Assembly: GCF_900699785.1 (NCBI RefSeq)
Contig: NZ_LR535679.1
Span: 1,302,001-1,366,000 of the forward strand
Source: Campylobacter showae
Lineage (GTDB): Bacteria; Campylobacterota; Campylobacteria; Campylobacterales; Campylobacteraceae
Length of the DNA: 64,000 bases
Direction: 5' to 3'
Shown one piece after another: positions 44,971 to 53,625 of this stretch; position 1 is the stretch's first letter, and each line of letters begins with the position of its first letter. The notes below the pieces were generated by a model. The model had not been told where the DNA came from, searched no databases, and saw only the letters and a list, made by a program, of their open reading frames with translations. The position numbers and the translations under genes were made by a program.

Positions 44971-46044
44971 TTACATGCTAAATTCCATTAGCTTTAAATA
45001 TATCGCAAAGGCTGCGATCGTGATCGCCCAATAGGCGAATATATCAAGCCCCAGGCCCTCGTTATTCTCATTTTTTGTGCCTTTGTAGCCTATGTTAGTT
45101 TCAAATTCTTTCAAACGCTTGTGGATGGAGCGTAGCTCGGTGATGGTCGTCCAGTTTTTTATAAATATCGACAAGCTAGCGCGCACCTGAGAAAAGGCGT
45201 TTACGACTTGCATCATCACGCCTAGGGTTATCGCGCCCGTTAGTACGCTAGGGCCTAGGGCTATGAGCGGAACGATGATCATGGCTTGGCTAAAGCTGTA
45301 TTTCCAAACGTCGAAATATCCGTAGTGCAAAAAGAGCCTGCCGAAGTTAAATCTTATTTTTTGAAAAAGCTCTTCCAGCTTGCGCGTATCGCCGTAGTTT
45401 TGCTTGTCGTCCTCGGCGTAGACGAGCTCTTTTCTAAATGCGGCTTCTACTTTTTGGTTGTTGTACTCAAGACCGGGCAGCTTTATGCCCACAAACCACG
45501 AGATGATGAGACCGCCCGCGCTAGTAGCCACCGCGATCCACACGAGCGAGCCGGCTACGTCCTCCATAAACGGCACCTTTACCTTCGCGCTAAGCACCCA
45601 AAGGATGGGCACGAAGGCCACTAGCGTCATAACCGCATCCACCACCGTAGTGCCCAGATCCTCGACGATCTTAGCAAAACGGTAGATATCCTCTTGGATA
45701 CGTTGCGAGCTGCCTTCGATATCTTTTGGCGTCTTTTTCCAGTAGTCGATGTAGCTAAAGGTCATCGCCTCTCGCCACCGAAGCGTCCAAACCCGCGTAA
45801 AATACGATATAGCCGTACCTAACAGCACGAAAGGAAACGCTAGCGCGGCAAAAATCTCGATCGCCGTCCAAAAGTCCCCTACCGTGTGGTTTTTGACGTC
45901 TTGCAATATATCGTAAAAGCCCTTGTACCACTCGTTTATCGCTACCGTTAGCTGCACCTGCGCGTAGGTAAGAGCTAGTATCAATATCACACCCAGGTGC
46001 GCCCACTGCACCCATTTTTTGCTCGCGAAAAACGACGAAAACAT
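44971..46044 (-). CDS. sbmA: SbmA/BacA-like peptide transporter
   Basis: 357 residues with about seven to eight membrane helices. Hallmarks of the SbmA/BacA family are present: INEWYKGFYDILQ, FTRVWTLRWREAMTFSYIDYWK, EGSSQRIQEDIYRFAKIVED and AFRKELVYAEDDKQNY. No ATPase domain, so it is the proton-driven SbmA type, which imports peptide antibiotics (microcins, bleomycin, proline-rich peptides). In BacA-bearing bacteria it also affects very-long-chain lipid modification. ATG 46044 after AAAGGCAAATAG. Single gene. Confidence 0.93.
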   Translation of the reverse strand: MFSSFFASKKWVQWAHLGVILILALTYAQVQLTVAINEWYKGFYDILQDVKNHTVGDFWTAIEIFAALAFPFVLLGTAISYFTRVWTLRWREAMTFSYIDYWKKTPKDIEGSSQRIQEDIYRFAKIVEDLGTTVVDAVMTLVAFVPILWVLSAKVKVPFMEDVAGSLVWIAVATSAGGLIISWFVGIKLPGLEYNNQKVEAAFRKELVYAEDDKQNYGDTRKLEELFQKIRFNFGRLFLHYGYFDVWKYSFSQAMIIVPLIALGPSVLTGAITLGVMMQVVNAFSQVRASLSIFIKNWTTITELRSIHKRLKEFETNIGYKGTKNENNEGLGLDIFAYWAITIAAFAIYLKLMEFSM

Positions 46045-46168
46045 CTATTTGCCTTTAAATTTGAGATTTAGTCGCAAAGTATAGCAAAACCAGGCTAAAT
46101 TTATGCGCGTTAGATTGCTGTTATACGTATTACGTTAAAATCCGGCGAATTTTTTACAAAGGATGAAA

Positions 46169-46624
46169 ATGAAAAAGACTATTTTGGGATTTGCGCTATT
46201 TACGGCGCTTACGTCGGCGGCCCTGGGAGGCGAGACGATCGAAGTTTATAAAAGCCCGGACTGCGGTTGTTGCGGAAAGTGGGGCGAGATAATGAAAAAA
46301 AGCGGCTTTGAGATCGTAGAGCACAAAACAAACGCGATAATCGAAACGAAAAACAAATACGGCGTTCCGCTGGAGCTATCTAGCTGTCACACCGGTATAG
46401 TCGGAGGTTACGCTATCGAGGGGCACGTGCCGGCTGAAGAGATAAAGGCGCTTTTAGCTGCCAAACCGGCTGACGTCGTGGGTATCTCGGTACCCGGCAT
46501 GCCGCTGGGAAGCCCCGGCATGGAGCAGGGCGGCATCGTCGAGGATTACGATGTGATTGCGTTTAAAAAGGACGGCACGAGCGAAATTTTCGCAAGCTAT
46601 AAAAACGGCAAGAAGGTAAAATAA
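46169..46624 (+). CDS. DUF411 periplasmic metal-binding protein
   Basis: 152 residues. Signal peptide (KKTILGFALFTALTSAALG), then the DUF411 core: VYKSPDCGCCGKWGEIMKKS with the Cys triad, later LSSCHTGIVGGYAIEGHVPA, and DVVGISVPGMPLGSPGMEQG. The family is linked to copper and other metal handling in the periplasm. ATG at 46169 is chosen since AAAGG is 7 bases ahead; an ATG two codons earlier overlaps the site. The gene is divergent from SbmA. Confidence 0.9.
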   Translation: MKKTILGFALFTALTSAALGGETIEVYKSPDCGCCGKWGEIMKKSGFEIVEHKTNAIIETKNKYGVPLELSSCHTGIVGGYAIEGHVPAEEIKALLAAKPADVVGISVPGMPLGSPGMEQGGIVEDYDVIAFKKDGTSEIFASYKNGKKVK

Positions 46625-46808
46625 TTTAGCGAGATCGGCGTAAAATTTACCAACGCCGCGGCCATCGTTTTACTGGGTTTCGCGGCGATTTTTACCGCGA
46701 GACTGTTTTTTAAATTTGAGTGCCGCATCTCGTCAAATTTAGCGCAAAATCAAGCTAAATTTAACCGCCGCCGCTGTATCATTAAAATAAATTTACAAAG
46801 GAGCGGGC

Positions 46809-47021
46809 GTGGCGAGACTAATTTTTATCCTGTTTATTTTGGGTTTTCTTGTGTGGCTTTATATGGGCGGCACGACCAAAACGGTGGCTGATTACAAAGG
46901 TATGAGCCGCGAGGAGCTTGAGACTTTGTGCCTTGAAAAAAAGGACAAAAAGGCCTGCCAGAAAATAGCGATCGACTTCGTAAACGGCGCGAAAGCAAAC
47001 GGCGGCAAACCGCAGTTTTAG
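46809..47021 (+). CDS. Small membrane protein, 70 residues
   Basis: GTG at 46809 with AAAGGAG 6 bases ahead. One N-terminal membrane segment (ARLIFILFILGFLVWLYMGG), then a soluble tail with two Cys (LCLEKKDKKACQKIA). The C-terminal tail resembles the anchored small proteins often seen near the respiratory chain, but no family is recognised. It lies alone in a repeat-rich region. Confidence 0.65.
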   Translation: MARLIFILFILGFLVWLYMGGTTKTVADYKGMSREELETLCLEKKDKKACQKIAIDFVNGAKANGGKPQF

Positions 47022-47031
47022 GATTTGACGC

Positions 47032-47043
47032 GTCAAATTTGAC
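47032..47043. repeat. Perfect GTCAAATTTGAC palindrome
   Basis: Intergenic copy of the 12-base palindrome, 11 bases after a stop codon. Confidence 0.85.
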
Positions 47044-47081
47044 GGCACAAGTTTGGTTTAAATTTTATAAATTTAACCGCT

Positions 47082-47109
47082 AGCATTTTTGCGGTGCGGG
47101 TCTAGGCGC
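47082..47109. repeat. Dispersed GGTGCGGGT repeat, copy 3
   Basis: ATTTTTGCGGTGCGGGTCTA then GGCGCG, the third copy of the long dispersed repeat. Confidence 0.5.
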
Positions 47110-47345
47110 GTCAAATTTGGACTCAAATTTAAATAAATTCCGCAAATTTGAGCCAAACGGCGCATAAAATAAGTAATATTTGTATTACAAGTTTAGCGCG
47201 GAGGTTAAATTTGCGCTCAAATTTAAGCCGCAAGCAGGGTGTGCACGCAACTAAAAGTGCTAAAACGCGGCAAAATAGCCCCCGCGGCGCTCACTCGCGC
47301 TAGAGGCGGCAAAAATGCGCTTTCAGTTTAAAATTCCCGATTTTC

Positions 47346-47354
47346 TGCTATAAT
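47346..47354 (+). promoter_or_regulatory. Extended -10 promoter of the CorC-like gene
   Basis: TGCTATAAT 36 bases before the TTG start. Confidence 0.65.
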
Positions 47355-47389
47355 CGCCGCATTTCATTTTAATTTTTTAAGGATTTTAA

Positions 47390-48721
47390 TTGCACCCCAG
47401 TAGCGCCGACTCGCTTTTTATGATCGCTCTCGCGTTTTTCTTCGTATTTCTAAACGCTTTTTTCGTCTTATCAGAATTTTCCATCGTCAAAGTCCGCAAG
47501 ACTCGCCTAGAAGAGCTTGTTAAGGACAAAGTCCCAAACGCAAAAACCGCGCTTGATATGTCAAACAACCTCGACACGTACCTCTCCGCCACGCAGCTAG
47601 GCATCACGCTAAGCTCATTGGCTCTTGGCTGGATCGGCGAGCCTGCGGTCGCTAGGCTGATAGAAGAACCGCTAAAAACATACCTTAATCTAAACGATAT
47701 TTTAGTCCACACCGTTGCGTTTGCGATCGCGTTTACGCTGATCACGCTCATGCACGTGGTGCTAGGCGAGTTAGTGCCAAAGTCCGTCGCCATCGCAAAA
47801 TCCGAAAAAGCAGTCCTAGCCATCGCGCGTCCGCTACATATATTTTGGGTGGTTTTCTCGCCGCTTATCAAGACTTTTGATTTCTTAGCCGGCGTTTCGC
47901 TTAAAATTTTAGGCATCAAGCCAGCCAAAGAGAGCGAGCTAGCCCACTCGGAAGAAGAGATAAAAATCATCGTGGGCGAGAGCCTAAAAGGCGGCGTTTT
48001 AGATAGCTTTGAGACCGAGATCATCAAAAATGCGGTCGATTTCTCCGACACGGTCGCCAAAGAGATCATGACTCCGCGCCGCGATATGGTCTGCATAAAC
48101 AAGCAAAAAAGCTACGAAGAAAACATCAAAGTGATCTTTGACTCCAAATACACGCGCTACCCCTACATCGACGGCAGCAAGGACGCGATACTAGGCATGA
48201 TCCATATCAGAGATATCTTGCAAATCGATCTGGGTAACAAAAAGCGCGAATTTGACAGCATCGTGCGCAAATTCGTCATCGTGCCCGAAAACCTCTCGAT
48301 ATCTAAAATCCTCGTGATGATGAACAAGCAGCAAATCTCCGCCGCTCTCGTTGTAGACGAATACGGCGGCACGGCGGGGCTTCTTACGATGGAAGACATA
48401 ATGGAAGAGATCCTAGGCGACTTTAACGACGAGCACGACGACGCCGACCCGCACTACAAAAAGATCAACGAAAATATATACGAGTTTCAGGGGCGCTTTG
48501 ACCTTGAGAGCGTCGAAGAGCTGATGGGGATAAGCTTCGCTGATGAGACCGAGGAGCTAACGATCGGCGGATACGTCTTTAATCTCATCGGTCGCTTGCC
48601 TGTCGTAGGCGACAAGATCGAGGACGAAAACTGCTACTACGAGGTTCGCAAGATGGACGGCGCTAGCATCTCTAGCGTCAAAGTGCGCAGAAAAGTCGAA
48701 GAAAAAGAGGACGAGGACTAA
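47390..48721 (+). CDS. CNNM/CorC-HlyC family membrane protein (hemolysin-like)
   Basis: 443 residues. DUF21/CNNM membrane domain in the first ~190 (AFFFVFLNAFFVLSEFSIVK, LSATQLGITLSSLALGWIGE), then a CBS pair (AKEIMTPRRDMVCINKQ, AALVVDEYGGTAGLLTMEDI) and a CorC_HlyC C-terminal domain (YEFQGRFDLESVEELMG, YVFNLIGRLPVVGDKIE). Similar proteins act in Mg2+/Co2+ efflux or resistance; real haemolysis is unlikely. The start is TTG at 47390 with AAGGA 6 bases ahead. A hairpin lies after the stop. Confidence 0.92.
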   Translation: MHPSSADSLFMIALAFFFVFLNAFFVLSEFSIVKVRKTRLEELVKDKVPNAKTALDMSNNLDTYLSATQLGITLSSLALGWIGEPAVARLIEEPLKTYLNLNDILVHTVAFAIAFTLITLMHVVLGELVPKSVAIAKSEKAVLAIARPLHIFWVVFSPLIKTFDFLAGVSLKILGIKPAKESELAHSEEEIKIIVGESLKGGVLDSFETEIIKNAVDFSDTVAKEIMTPRRDMVCINKQKSYEENIKVIFDSKYTRYPYIDGSKDAILGMIHIRDILQIDLGNKKREFDSIVRKFVIVPENLSISKILVMMNKQQISAALVVDEYGGTAGLLTMEDIMEEILGDFNDEHDDADPHYKKINENIYEFQGRFDLESVEELMGISFADETEELTIGGYVFNLIGRLPVVGDKIEDENCYYEVRKMDGASISSVKVRRKVEEKEDED

Positions 48722-48724
48722 GTA

Positions 48725-48775
48725 AATTTACGCCTTGCTTTTTGCAGGCGGGGCGTAAATTCGGTTTTAAATTTG
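48725..48775 (+). terminator. Terminator after the CorC-like gene
   Basis: 10-bp stem AATTTACGCC/GGCGTAAATT (48725-48734 with 48752-48761), with GCTTTTTGC in the loop and a T-rich CGGTTTTAAATTT behind. The motif AAATTT is part of the stem. Confidence 0.65.
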
Positions 48776-49131
48776 AGGCGCGAAAACGGCGTCTTAAATT
48801 TAAGCCGGTCTAAAATTTAAAAACGTCGCCTCACTTGCGAAATCAGCTCAAATTTAAGCCGTTTCGTCAAATTTGAGTTTTGCGGCATTTGCGCTAAATT
48901 TATCGTCGTTTGAGCGAGTCTTGCGGGATTGCCGTTAATTTTTGCGGAAAGCATAAATTTAAATTTGTCTTGCTAAATTTAAGCCGATTTTTCTCTCAGA
49001 CTCTCTCAAAATCCACAAATTTAATCTAACTTTTTAGCTTATTTTGATAAACTTCGCGAAATTTAATAAGAGATAAAAATTAAATTCTATATTTTGAAAT
49101 TTATAAAACAAAATTTAACACAGGAGGACAG
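48776..49131. other. AT-rich gap before the fumarase genes
   Basis: No gene; AAATTT motifs at the left, and AT-rich promoter-like sequence (AAATTCTATATTTTG near 49082) at the right without a clear consensus. Confidence 0.5.
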
Positions 49132-49977
49132 ATGAGAGTAGTTCAAGCGGAATTAATCTCCAAAACCGTCAGCGAGCTTTGTAAGCAGGCCTGTTACGTC
49201 GTAACGCCCGATATGAGAGCGGCTTTTGAAAAAGCTAGAGAAAACGAGAGCTCGCCGATAGGCAAGGACATCCTAGGCAAGGTGCTCCAAAACGCCGATC
49301 TAGCCGAGAAGCGCATCGCACCAATCTGCCAAGACACGGGCATGGCGGTCGTGTTCGTCGATCTCGGACAGGACGTGCATATCGAGGGTGGATTTTTAGA
49401 AGACGCGATCAATGAGGGCGTAAAAGACGGCTACGTGGGCGGCTACCTGCGCAAATCAGTCGTAAACGATCCGATCTTTGAGCGCAAAAATACGACGAAC
49501 AACACCCCTGCCGTCATAAACGTAAGGGTAGTAAGAGGCGATAAAATCCATATAAAAGTGGCTCCAAAGGGCTTTGGTAGCGAGAACAAATCAGCTCTAA
49601 AGATGCTAGTGCCTGCAGACGGCCTAGAGGGTGTGAAAAAGGTATTTCTAGACGCCGTTAAGCTAGCGGGTCCAAACGCCTGTCCTCCGATGGTGATCGG
49701 CGTAGGCATAGGCGGCACGATGGATAAGGCCGCACTAATGGCAAAATACGCCGCCGCTCGCGACGCAGACAGCAAAAACCCTGATCCGCGATATGCTAAA
49801 CTAGAAGAGGAGCTGCTAGAGCTCGCCTGTAAAACGGGCGTCGGACCGCAAGGTCTAGGCGGCGACACGACCGCGGTAAAAGTAAACATCGAGTGGTATC
49901 CGACCCACATCGCGGGCCTACCGGTCGCTATCAACATCAACTGCCATGCTGCTCGCCACGCCGAAGCTGAAATTTAA
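49132..49977 (+). CDS. Class I fumarate hydratase, alpha subunit
   Basis: 281 residues, N-terminal half of an iron-sulfur class I fumarase / L-tartrate dehydratase split into two genes. The [4Fe-4S] Cys are in PICQDTGMAVVF, NACPPMVIGVGIGG and NCHAARH contexts, and FGSENKSALKML is conserved. Interconverts fumarate and malate; for an anaerobe living on fumarate respiration this is central. Ribosome-binding site AGGAGGA. Its partner follows after 9 bases. Confidence 0.93.
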   Translation: MRVVQAELISKTVSELCKQACYVVTPDMRAAFEKARENESSPIGKDILGKVLQNADLAEKRIAPICQDTGMAVVFVDLGQDVHIEGGFLEDAINEGVKDGYVGGYLRKSVVNDPIFERKNTTNNTPAVINVRVVRGDKIHIKVAPKGFGSENKSALKMLVPADGLEGVKKVFLDAVKLAGPNACPPMVIGVGIGGTMDKAALMAKYAAARDADSKNPDPRYAKLEEELLELACKTGVGPQGLGGDTTAVKVNIEWYPTHIAGLPVAININCHAARHAEAEI

Positions 49978-49986
49978 GGAGAAAAG

Positions 49987-50547
49987 ATGTCAGAAGTAAA
50001 AAAAATAACCGCGCCGTTTGACAAAGAGGTCGTAAAAAGCCTAAAAGCCGGCGATAACGTACTAATAAGCGGCACCATCATCGCGGCTCGCGACGCCGCG
50101 CACAAGGCGCTAACCGAGACTTTGGCTCGCGGCGAGGCCTTGCCCGTAAATTTGGCCGGCGAGACGATCTACTACCTGGGACCAAGCCCCGCAAAACCGG
50201 GCGACGTCATAGGCGCTGCGGGACCGACTACTAGCGGACGCATGGACAAATACACTCCGACGATGATAAACGAAGTAGGCATCAACGGCATGATCGGCAA
50301 AGGATATCGTAGCGACGCCGTCGTCGAAGCGATGAAAAAATCGGGCTGCGTCTATATGGTCGCTATCGGGGGTGCGGGCGCGCTAATCAGCCAAAGTATC
50401 AAAAAGTACGAAGTGCTAGCCTATCCAGAGCTAGGCCCAGAGGCGGTCGCGAGACTTACGGTCGAGGATTTCCCGGCTATCGTAGCGATCGATAGCGAGG
50501 GCAATAACTTCTACGAAGTCGGACAGGCTCCGTATAAAAAAATATAA
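49987..50547 (+). CDS. Class I fumarate hydratase, beta subunit
   Basis: 186 residues, C-terminal half of the class I enzyme: GDNVLISGTIIAARDAAHKA, GPSPAKPGDVIGAAGPTTSGRMD, KGYRSDAVVEAMKKSGCVYMVAIGGAGAL and LTVEDFPAIVAIDSEGN. Forms the active enzyme with the alpha subunit directly upstream (9-base gap, GGAGAAAAG before the ATG). Fumarase and tartrate dehydratase cannot be separated by eye; fumarase is more likely in this metabolism. Confidence 0.92.
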   Translation: MSEVKKITAPFDKEVVKSLKAGDNVLISGTIIAARDAAHKALTETLARGEALPVNLAGETIYYLGPSPAKPGDVIGAAGPTTSGRMDKYTPTMINEVGINGMIGKGYRSDAVVEAMKKSGCVYMVAIGGAGALISQSIKKYEVLAYPELGPEAVARLTVEDFPAIVAIDSEGNNFYEVGQAPYKKI

Positions 50548-50669
50548 ATTTATCGGCGCGGGTTATCGCTAGCTCGCGTCTCGATCTCCTCGCCGTTCTT
50601 AGTTTGCGTGCCGTTTGAAAAACGGGCAAATTTGAAACCAAACGGCGCGAAAATTTTCAAATTTTATGC

Positions 50670-51181
50670 TTAGTCTTTAAAAATTTTGCCGTAATTACTC
50701 GGATACGCTTTTTTCAAAGATTTTTTGATCTTAGCCTTTAGCGAGCCTGCGTCGCTAAGCTTTACGTCGCCAAATAGGCAATCTTTATCGCAGATTAGGC
50801 GCAAAGTTACGTCCCGTTTTTCGCCAAATAGCTCAAATTTCACTCGCACTTCGTTTTCCGAAACAGCTTTTGCGCTAAAGTTTTTGAGCCCTTCAATCTC
50901 GTGCGAGCCTATAAAAGGGTCGGTATCTAGATCGGACGATACGTGCTCTATGCCGCTCAGACATCCGAGCGCAGAGCCGAACTAATCGTAAATCAGCCCG
51001 TCAAGCTCGGGCGTTAGCCACTCCGAGGCGCTAGGCCGTATCTAGCATTGCCGTAGTTTGTTTGGTAAAAATCGATTACCGTTTTTCCCATTGGCTCGGC
51101 TTTCGTCGTTTGAGCGTTTAGATTTGCGTCGCCAAGACCGCAAAAAATCACAGCCAAAAGGCAAAATTTAGATACTTTCAT
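50670..51181 (-). pseudogene. Broken secreted-protein gene (DUF3828-like)
   Basis: On the minus strand, ATG 51181 follows AAAAGGAAAG and opens a signal-peptide-like start MKVSKFCLLAVIFCGLGDAN. The frame continues to KTVIDFYQTNYGNARYGLA and then hits a stop. In another phase the protein goes on: SEWLTPELDGLIYD, a TAG (50982-50984), then FGSALGCLSGIEH, DPFIGSHEIEGLKNF, FGEKRDVTLRLICDKDCLFG, KKAYPSNYGKIFKD and TAA at 50670-50672. So one frameshift (~51025-51035) and one in-frame stop split a ~170-residue gene. The pattern FYxxNY... resembles DUF3828 proteins, tentatively. Confidence 0.75.
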
Positions 51182-51371
51182 GACTTTCCTTTTAAATTTG
51201 GCGGTTGCGTGATTTTGGCGTTATTGGGTTAAAATTTACTCCTCTTTTCGAGACTAGGTTTGGCGTAATAAGTTGCGAGTCAAATTTGAGTAAACCGGCT
51301 TTAGTCTCAAATTTACGTTAGCCTTGGAGCCGTCAAATTTTACCTAGACGGCTCGTTAAATTTAGCGGGGA

Positions 51372-52424
51372 TCACTCCGTAGTGCTGTTTATGTAGCTGT
51401 TTTCGGAGATCTGCGTCCAGGCTCTAGCCTTTTTCATAAAGGCCTTTTGCGAGTCCAAAATCTCCTTAAACGTCGCGTCCTTTGCCGAAAGTTCGTCTAG
51501 GATCTCATCCGTGGCTTTGCGCAGCGCGGCGATGACCTCGGGCGGAAACGAGGCGATTTTCACGTCCGGATGCTCGCTTTTGATTTTATCAAGGACTAGC
51601 GAGTTTTGATAGACCGCCGACTCATAAACATCGGCCGCTACGGCCTTGGTTGCAGTCTCTACGATAGCTTGGAGGTCGGCCGGTAGCTTGTCCCAGAGCT
51701 TTTTGTTGATGTAAAATTCATTTTCGCTCGCGGGCTCCTGCCAGCCGGTGTAGTAAAATTTAGCCACCTTTTGAAAGCCGAAATTTATATCGATCGCAGG
51801 GCAGACCCACTCGACAGCGTCGATCGTGTTCATCTCCATCGCCATGTATAGCTCGCCGATCGGGATTGTGTTGATGTTTACGCCTAGCTTTGCCATTATC
51901 TCGCCGCCAAGCCCTGTCATGCGTAGTTTTAGTCCCTTTAGATCGTCCGTGCTCTTGATCTCTTTTTTAAACCAGCCGCCCATCTGCATGCCGAAATTTC
52001 CGCCGTGAAATGTCACTATGCCGTATTCGTTAAAGACCTTTTGCGCTAGCTCCTTGCCCCCGCCGTACGCGTACCATGCGTCCTGCTCGGCCTTGTTCAT
52101 ACCAAAAGGCACGGTCGTAAAGAGCATGAGCTTGGCGTCCTTGCCCTTATAAAAGTAGCTCGCGGTGAAAGCCGCGTCGTACTGGGCGCTTTTGACCATA
52201 TCAAGCAGCGCGAATGCTGCCTTGTGCTTAGACGGATAATCGACGCGAACCTCGATACGGCCGTCGCTCATCTTTTCTACGAGCTCTTTAAATTTCTTTG
52301 GAGCGTCGCCTAGTACGGGCACGTTGCTCTCGTAGGTGGAGGCGAGCTTGATCTTGTATTTTTCCGCAGCCTGCGCGCTAAACGCCATCGCAGCGCACAG
52401 AGCGAGCGCTGAAAATAGTTTCAT
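51372..52424 (-). CDS. Orphan TRAP transporter substrate-binding protein (TakP-like)
   Basis: 350 residues, signal peptide MKLFSALALCAAMAFSAQA. The sequence LRMTGLGGEIMAKLGVN and the region MNTIDAVEWVCPAIDINFGF are those of the TakP/mannitol-chloroaromatic TRAP binding proteins, which bind alpha-keto acids or similar carboxylates through an Arg and a metal. It is unlike the DctP at 34892 in its central part. No DctQ or DctM permease genes flank it; on one side lies a pseudogene and on the other an unknown gene. The permeases may be elsewhere, or the protein may share the window's DctQM. Confidence 0.9.
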   Translation of the reverse strand: MKLFSALALCAAMAFSAQAAEKYKIKLASTYESNVPVLGDAPKKFKELVEKMSDGRIEVRVDYPSKHKAAFALLDMVKSAQYDAAFTASYFYKGKDAKLMLFTTVPFGMNKAEQDAWYAYGGGKELAQKVFNEYGIVTFHGGNFGMQMGGWFKKEIKSTDDLKGLKLRMTGLGGEIMAKLGVNINTIPIGELYMAMEMNTIDAVEWVCPAIDINFGFQKVAKFYYTGWQEPASENEFYINKKLWDKLPADLQAIVETATKAVAADVYESAVYQNSLVLDKIKSEHPDVKIASFPPEVIAALRKATDEILDELSAKDATFKEILDSQKAFMKKARAWTQISENSYINSTTE

Positions 52425-52658
52425 TTTTTCTCCTTTCGGTTTTAAATTTACCGATTATAGAGTTTTGTATTATATTTTTTGATTAATTTTAAAATTTAAG
52501 CTGCAAAATTTTACTGAGTATGAGTAAAAACGTAAATAAATTTCTAAAATGTTACGAAAATTAAATTTTATGTTGCAGCGATCGGAGCGGTTGAAATTTG
52601 TAGAACAAATTTGGCGTAGTATTTTGGCGTTAAATTTTAGCGGGTTTTGCAGTCAAAT

Positions 52659-53132
52659 TTAATAATACCCAAGGCACATCGTCTCGGTTAGCTTTATGCG
52701 CTTTTCAAGCGGTGCAGGCGAGAAAAATGAGCACTTTTCAATGTAAATTCTGTAGTCGTAATCAAGTCTGAAGTCGTCGTAAAATTTCTTTAAATTTATA
52801 AATTTTATCCCGCAAATTTCGCGTAGATCAAAAAGCGGGTAGAGTTTGGAACCGTTTTTAGCGACGAGGTGCGAGGGCGCTAGCGTCGTAAACGAGCAAA
52901 ACGCCGACGTGAGCACGAGTCCGGCTAGGTCGCTGCAGCGTGCGGCCGCCTCGCGAAATCGCGCGGGAATGCATTTTTTATGCAGAAAAACGATGCGCGA
53001 GTTTTCAAATTTAGCGCAGATCGTGCCACTCCAAAACAGATACGCATTGCCCGAAATTTCAGCATTTCGCGCAAATTCGCACCCTAGGACGTAATCGTCT
53101 AAAAACTCGTTTGGCGCAAGGGTTATTTTCAT
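52659..53132 (-). CDS. Unknown protein, 157 residues
   Basis: Soluble, eight Cys (KKCIPARFREAAARCSDLAG, CSFTT, EICGIK, EKCSFFS, TMCLGYY). No signal peptide, no recognised family. ATG 53132 has AAAGGCACG... upstream only loosely; the start is uncertain. Divergent from ridA. Confidence 0.6.
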   Translation of the reverse strand: MKITLAPNEFLDDYVLGCEFARNAEISGNAYLFWSGTICAKFENSRIVFLHKKCIPARFREAAARCSDLAGLVLTSAFCSFTTLAPSHLVAKNGSKLYPLFDLREICGIKFINLKKFYDDFRLDYDYRIYIEKCSFFSPAPLEKRIKLTETMCLGYY

Positions 53133-53226
53133 ATTTTTCGTGCCTTTCTTGCGGGAAATTATAGCGAAATTTGCTTTTTTGGCCGTAAATTAGATAATAT
53201 TCGCCCAAATTTTACAAAGGACGAAA

Positions 53227-53604
53227 ATGAAAAAGGTTATCTCTACAAAAGACGCTCCACAAGCGATCGGACCGTATTCGCAGGCGATCGAGGCAAACGG
53301 ATTTCTGTTTATTTCAGGACAGCTGGGCGTTACGCCTGACGGCAAATTTGCCGGCGAGGACGTGAGAACTCAGGCGGAGCAGTCAATGCTAAATTTAAAG
53401 GCGATTTTGGCGCAGGCGGGGCTTGGCTTTGAAAACGCGGTAAAAACGACGATTTTTCTAGCAGACATCGAGGACTTTGCGGCCGTAAATGAAATCTACG
53501 CTAAATTTTTTAGCGAGCCGTATCCAGCTAGAAGTACGATCGCCGTTAAAACGCTGCCAAAAGGCGGTTTGGTCGAGATCGAGCTCATCGCAGCGACGAA
53601 GTAA
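53227..53604 (+). CDS. ridA: RidA (YjgF) family enamine/imine deaminase
   Basis: 125 residues. Removes reactive 2-aminoacrylate-type intermediates released by PLP enzymes. The family motifs KDAPQAIGPYSQAIEANGF, ISGQLGVTPDGKF, TEQSMLNLKAILAQAG-type helix and YPARSTIAVKTLPKGGLVEIE (with the catalytic Arg) are intact. Ribosome-binding site ACAAAGGACG. The DUF945-type gene follows after 21 bases, likely in one operon. Confidence 0.96.
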   Translation: MKKVISTKDAPQAIGPYSQAIEANGFLFISGQLGVTPDGKFAGEDVRTQAEQSMLNLKAILAQAGLGFENAVKTTIFLADIEDFAAVNEIYAKFFSEPYPARSTIAVKTLPKGGLVEIELIAATK

Positions 53605-53625
53605 AATTTAAAATCAAGGAAAAAA

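Larger units (their letters stand above)
47022..47389. other. Gap upstream of the CorC gene
   Basis: 368 bases with a perfect GTCAAATTTGAC palindrome (47032-47043), the third GGTGCGGGT repeat and, at the end, the promoter TGCTATAAT (47346-47354). Confidence 0.55.

Noticed and set aside
50725..50985. 86-codon plus-strand frame
   Set aside because: Antisense to the pseudogene at 50670-51181, which has the signal peptide and ribosome-binding site.
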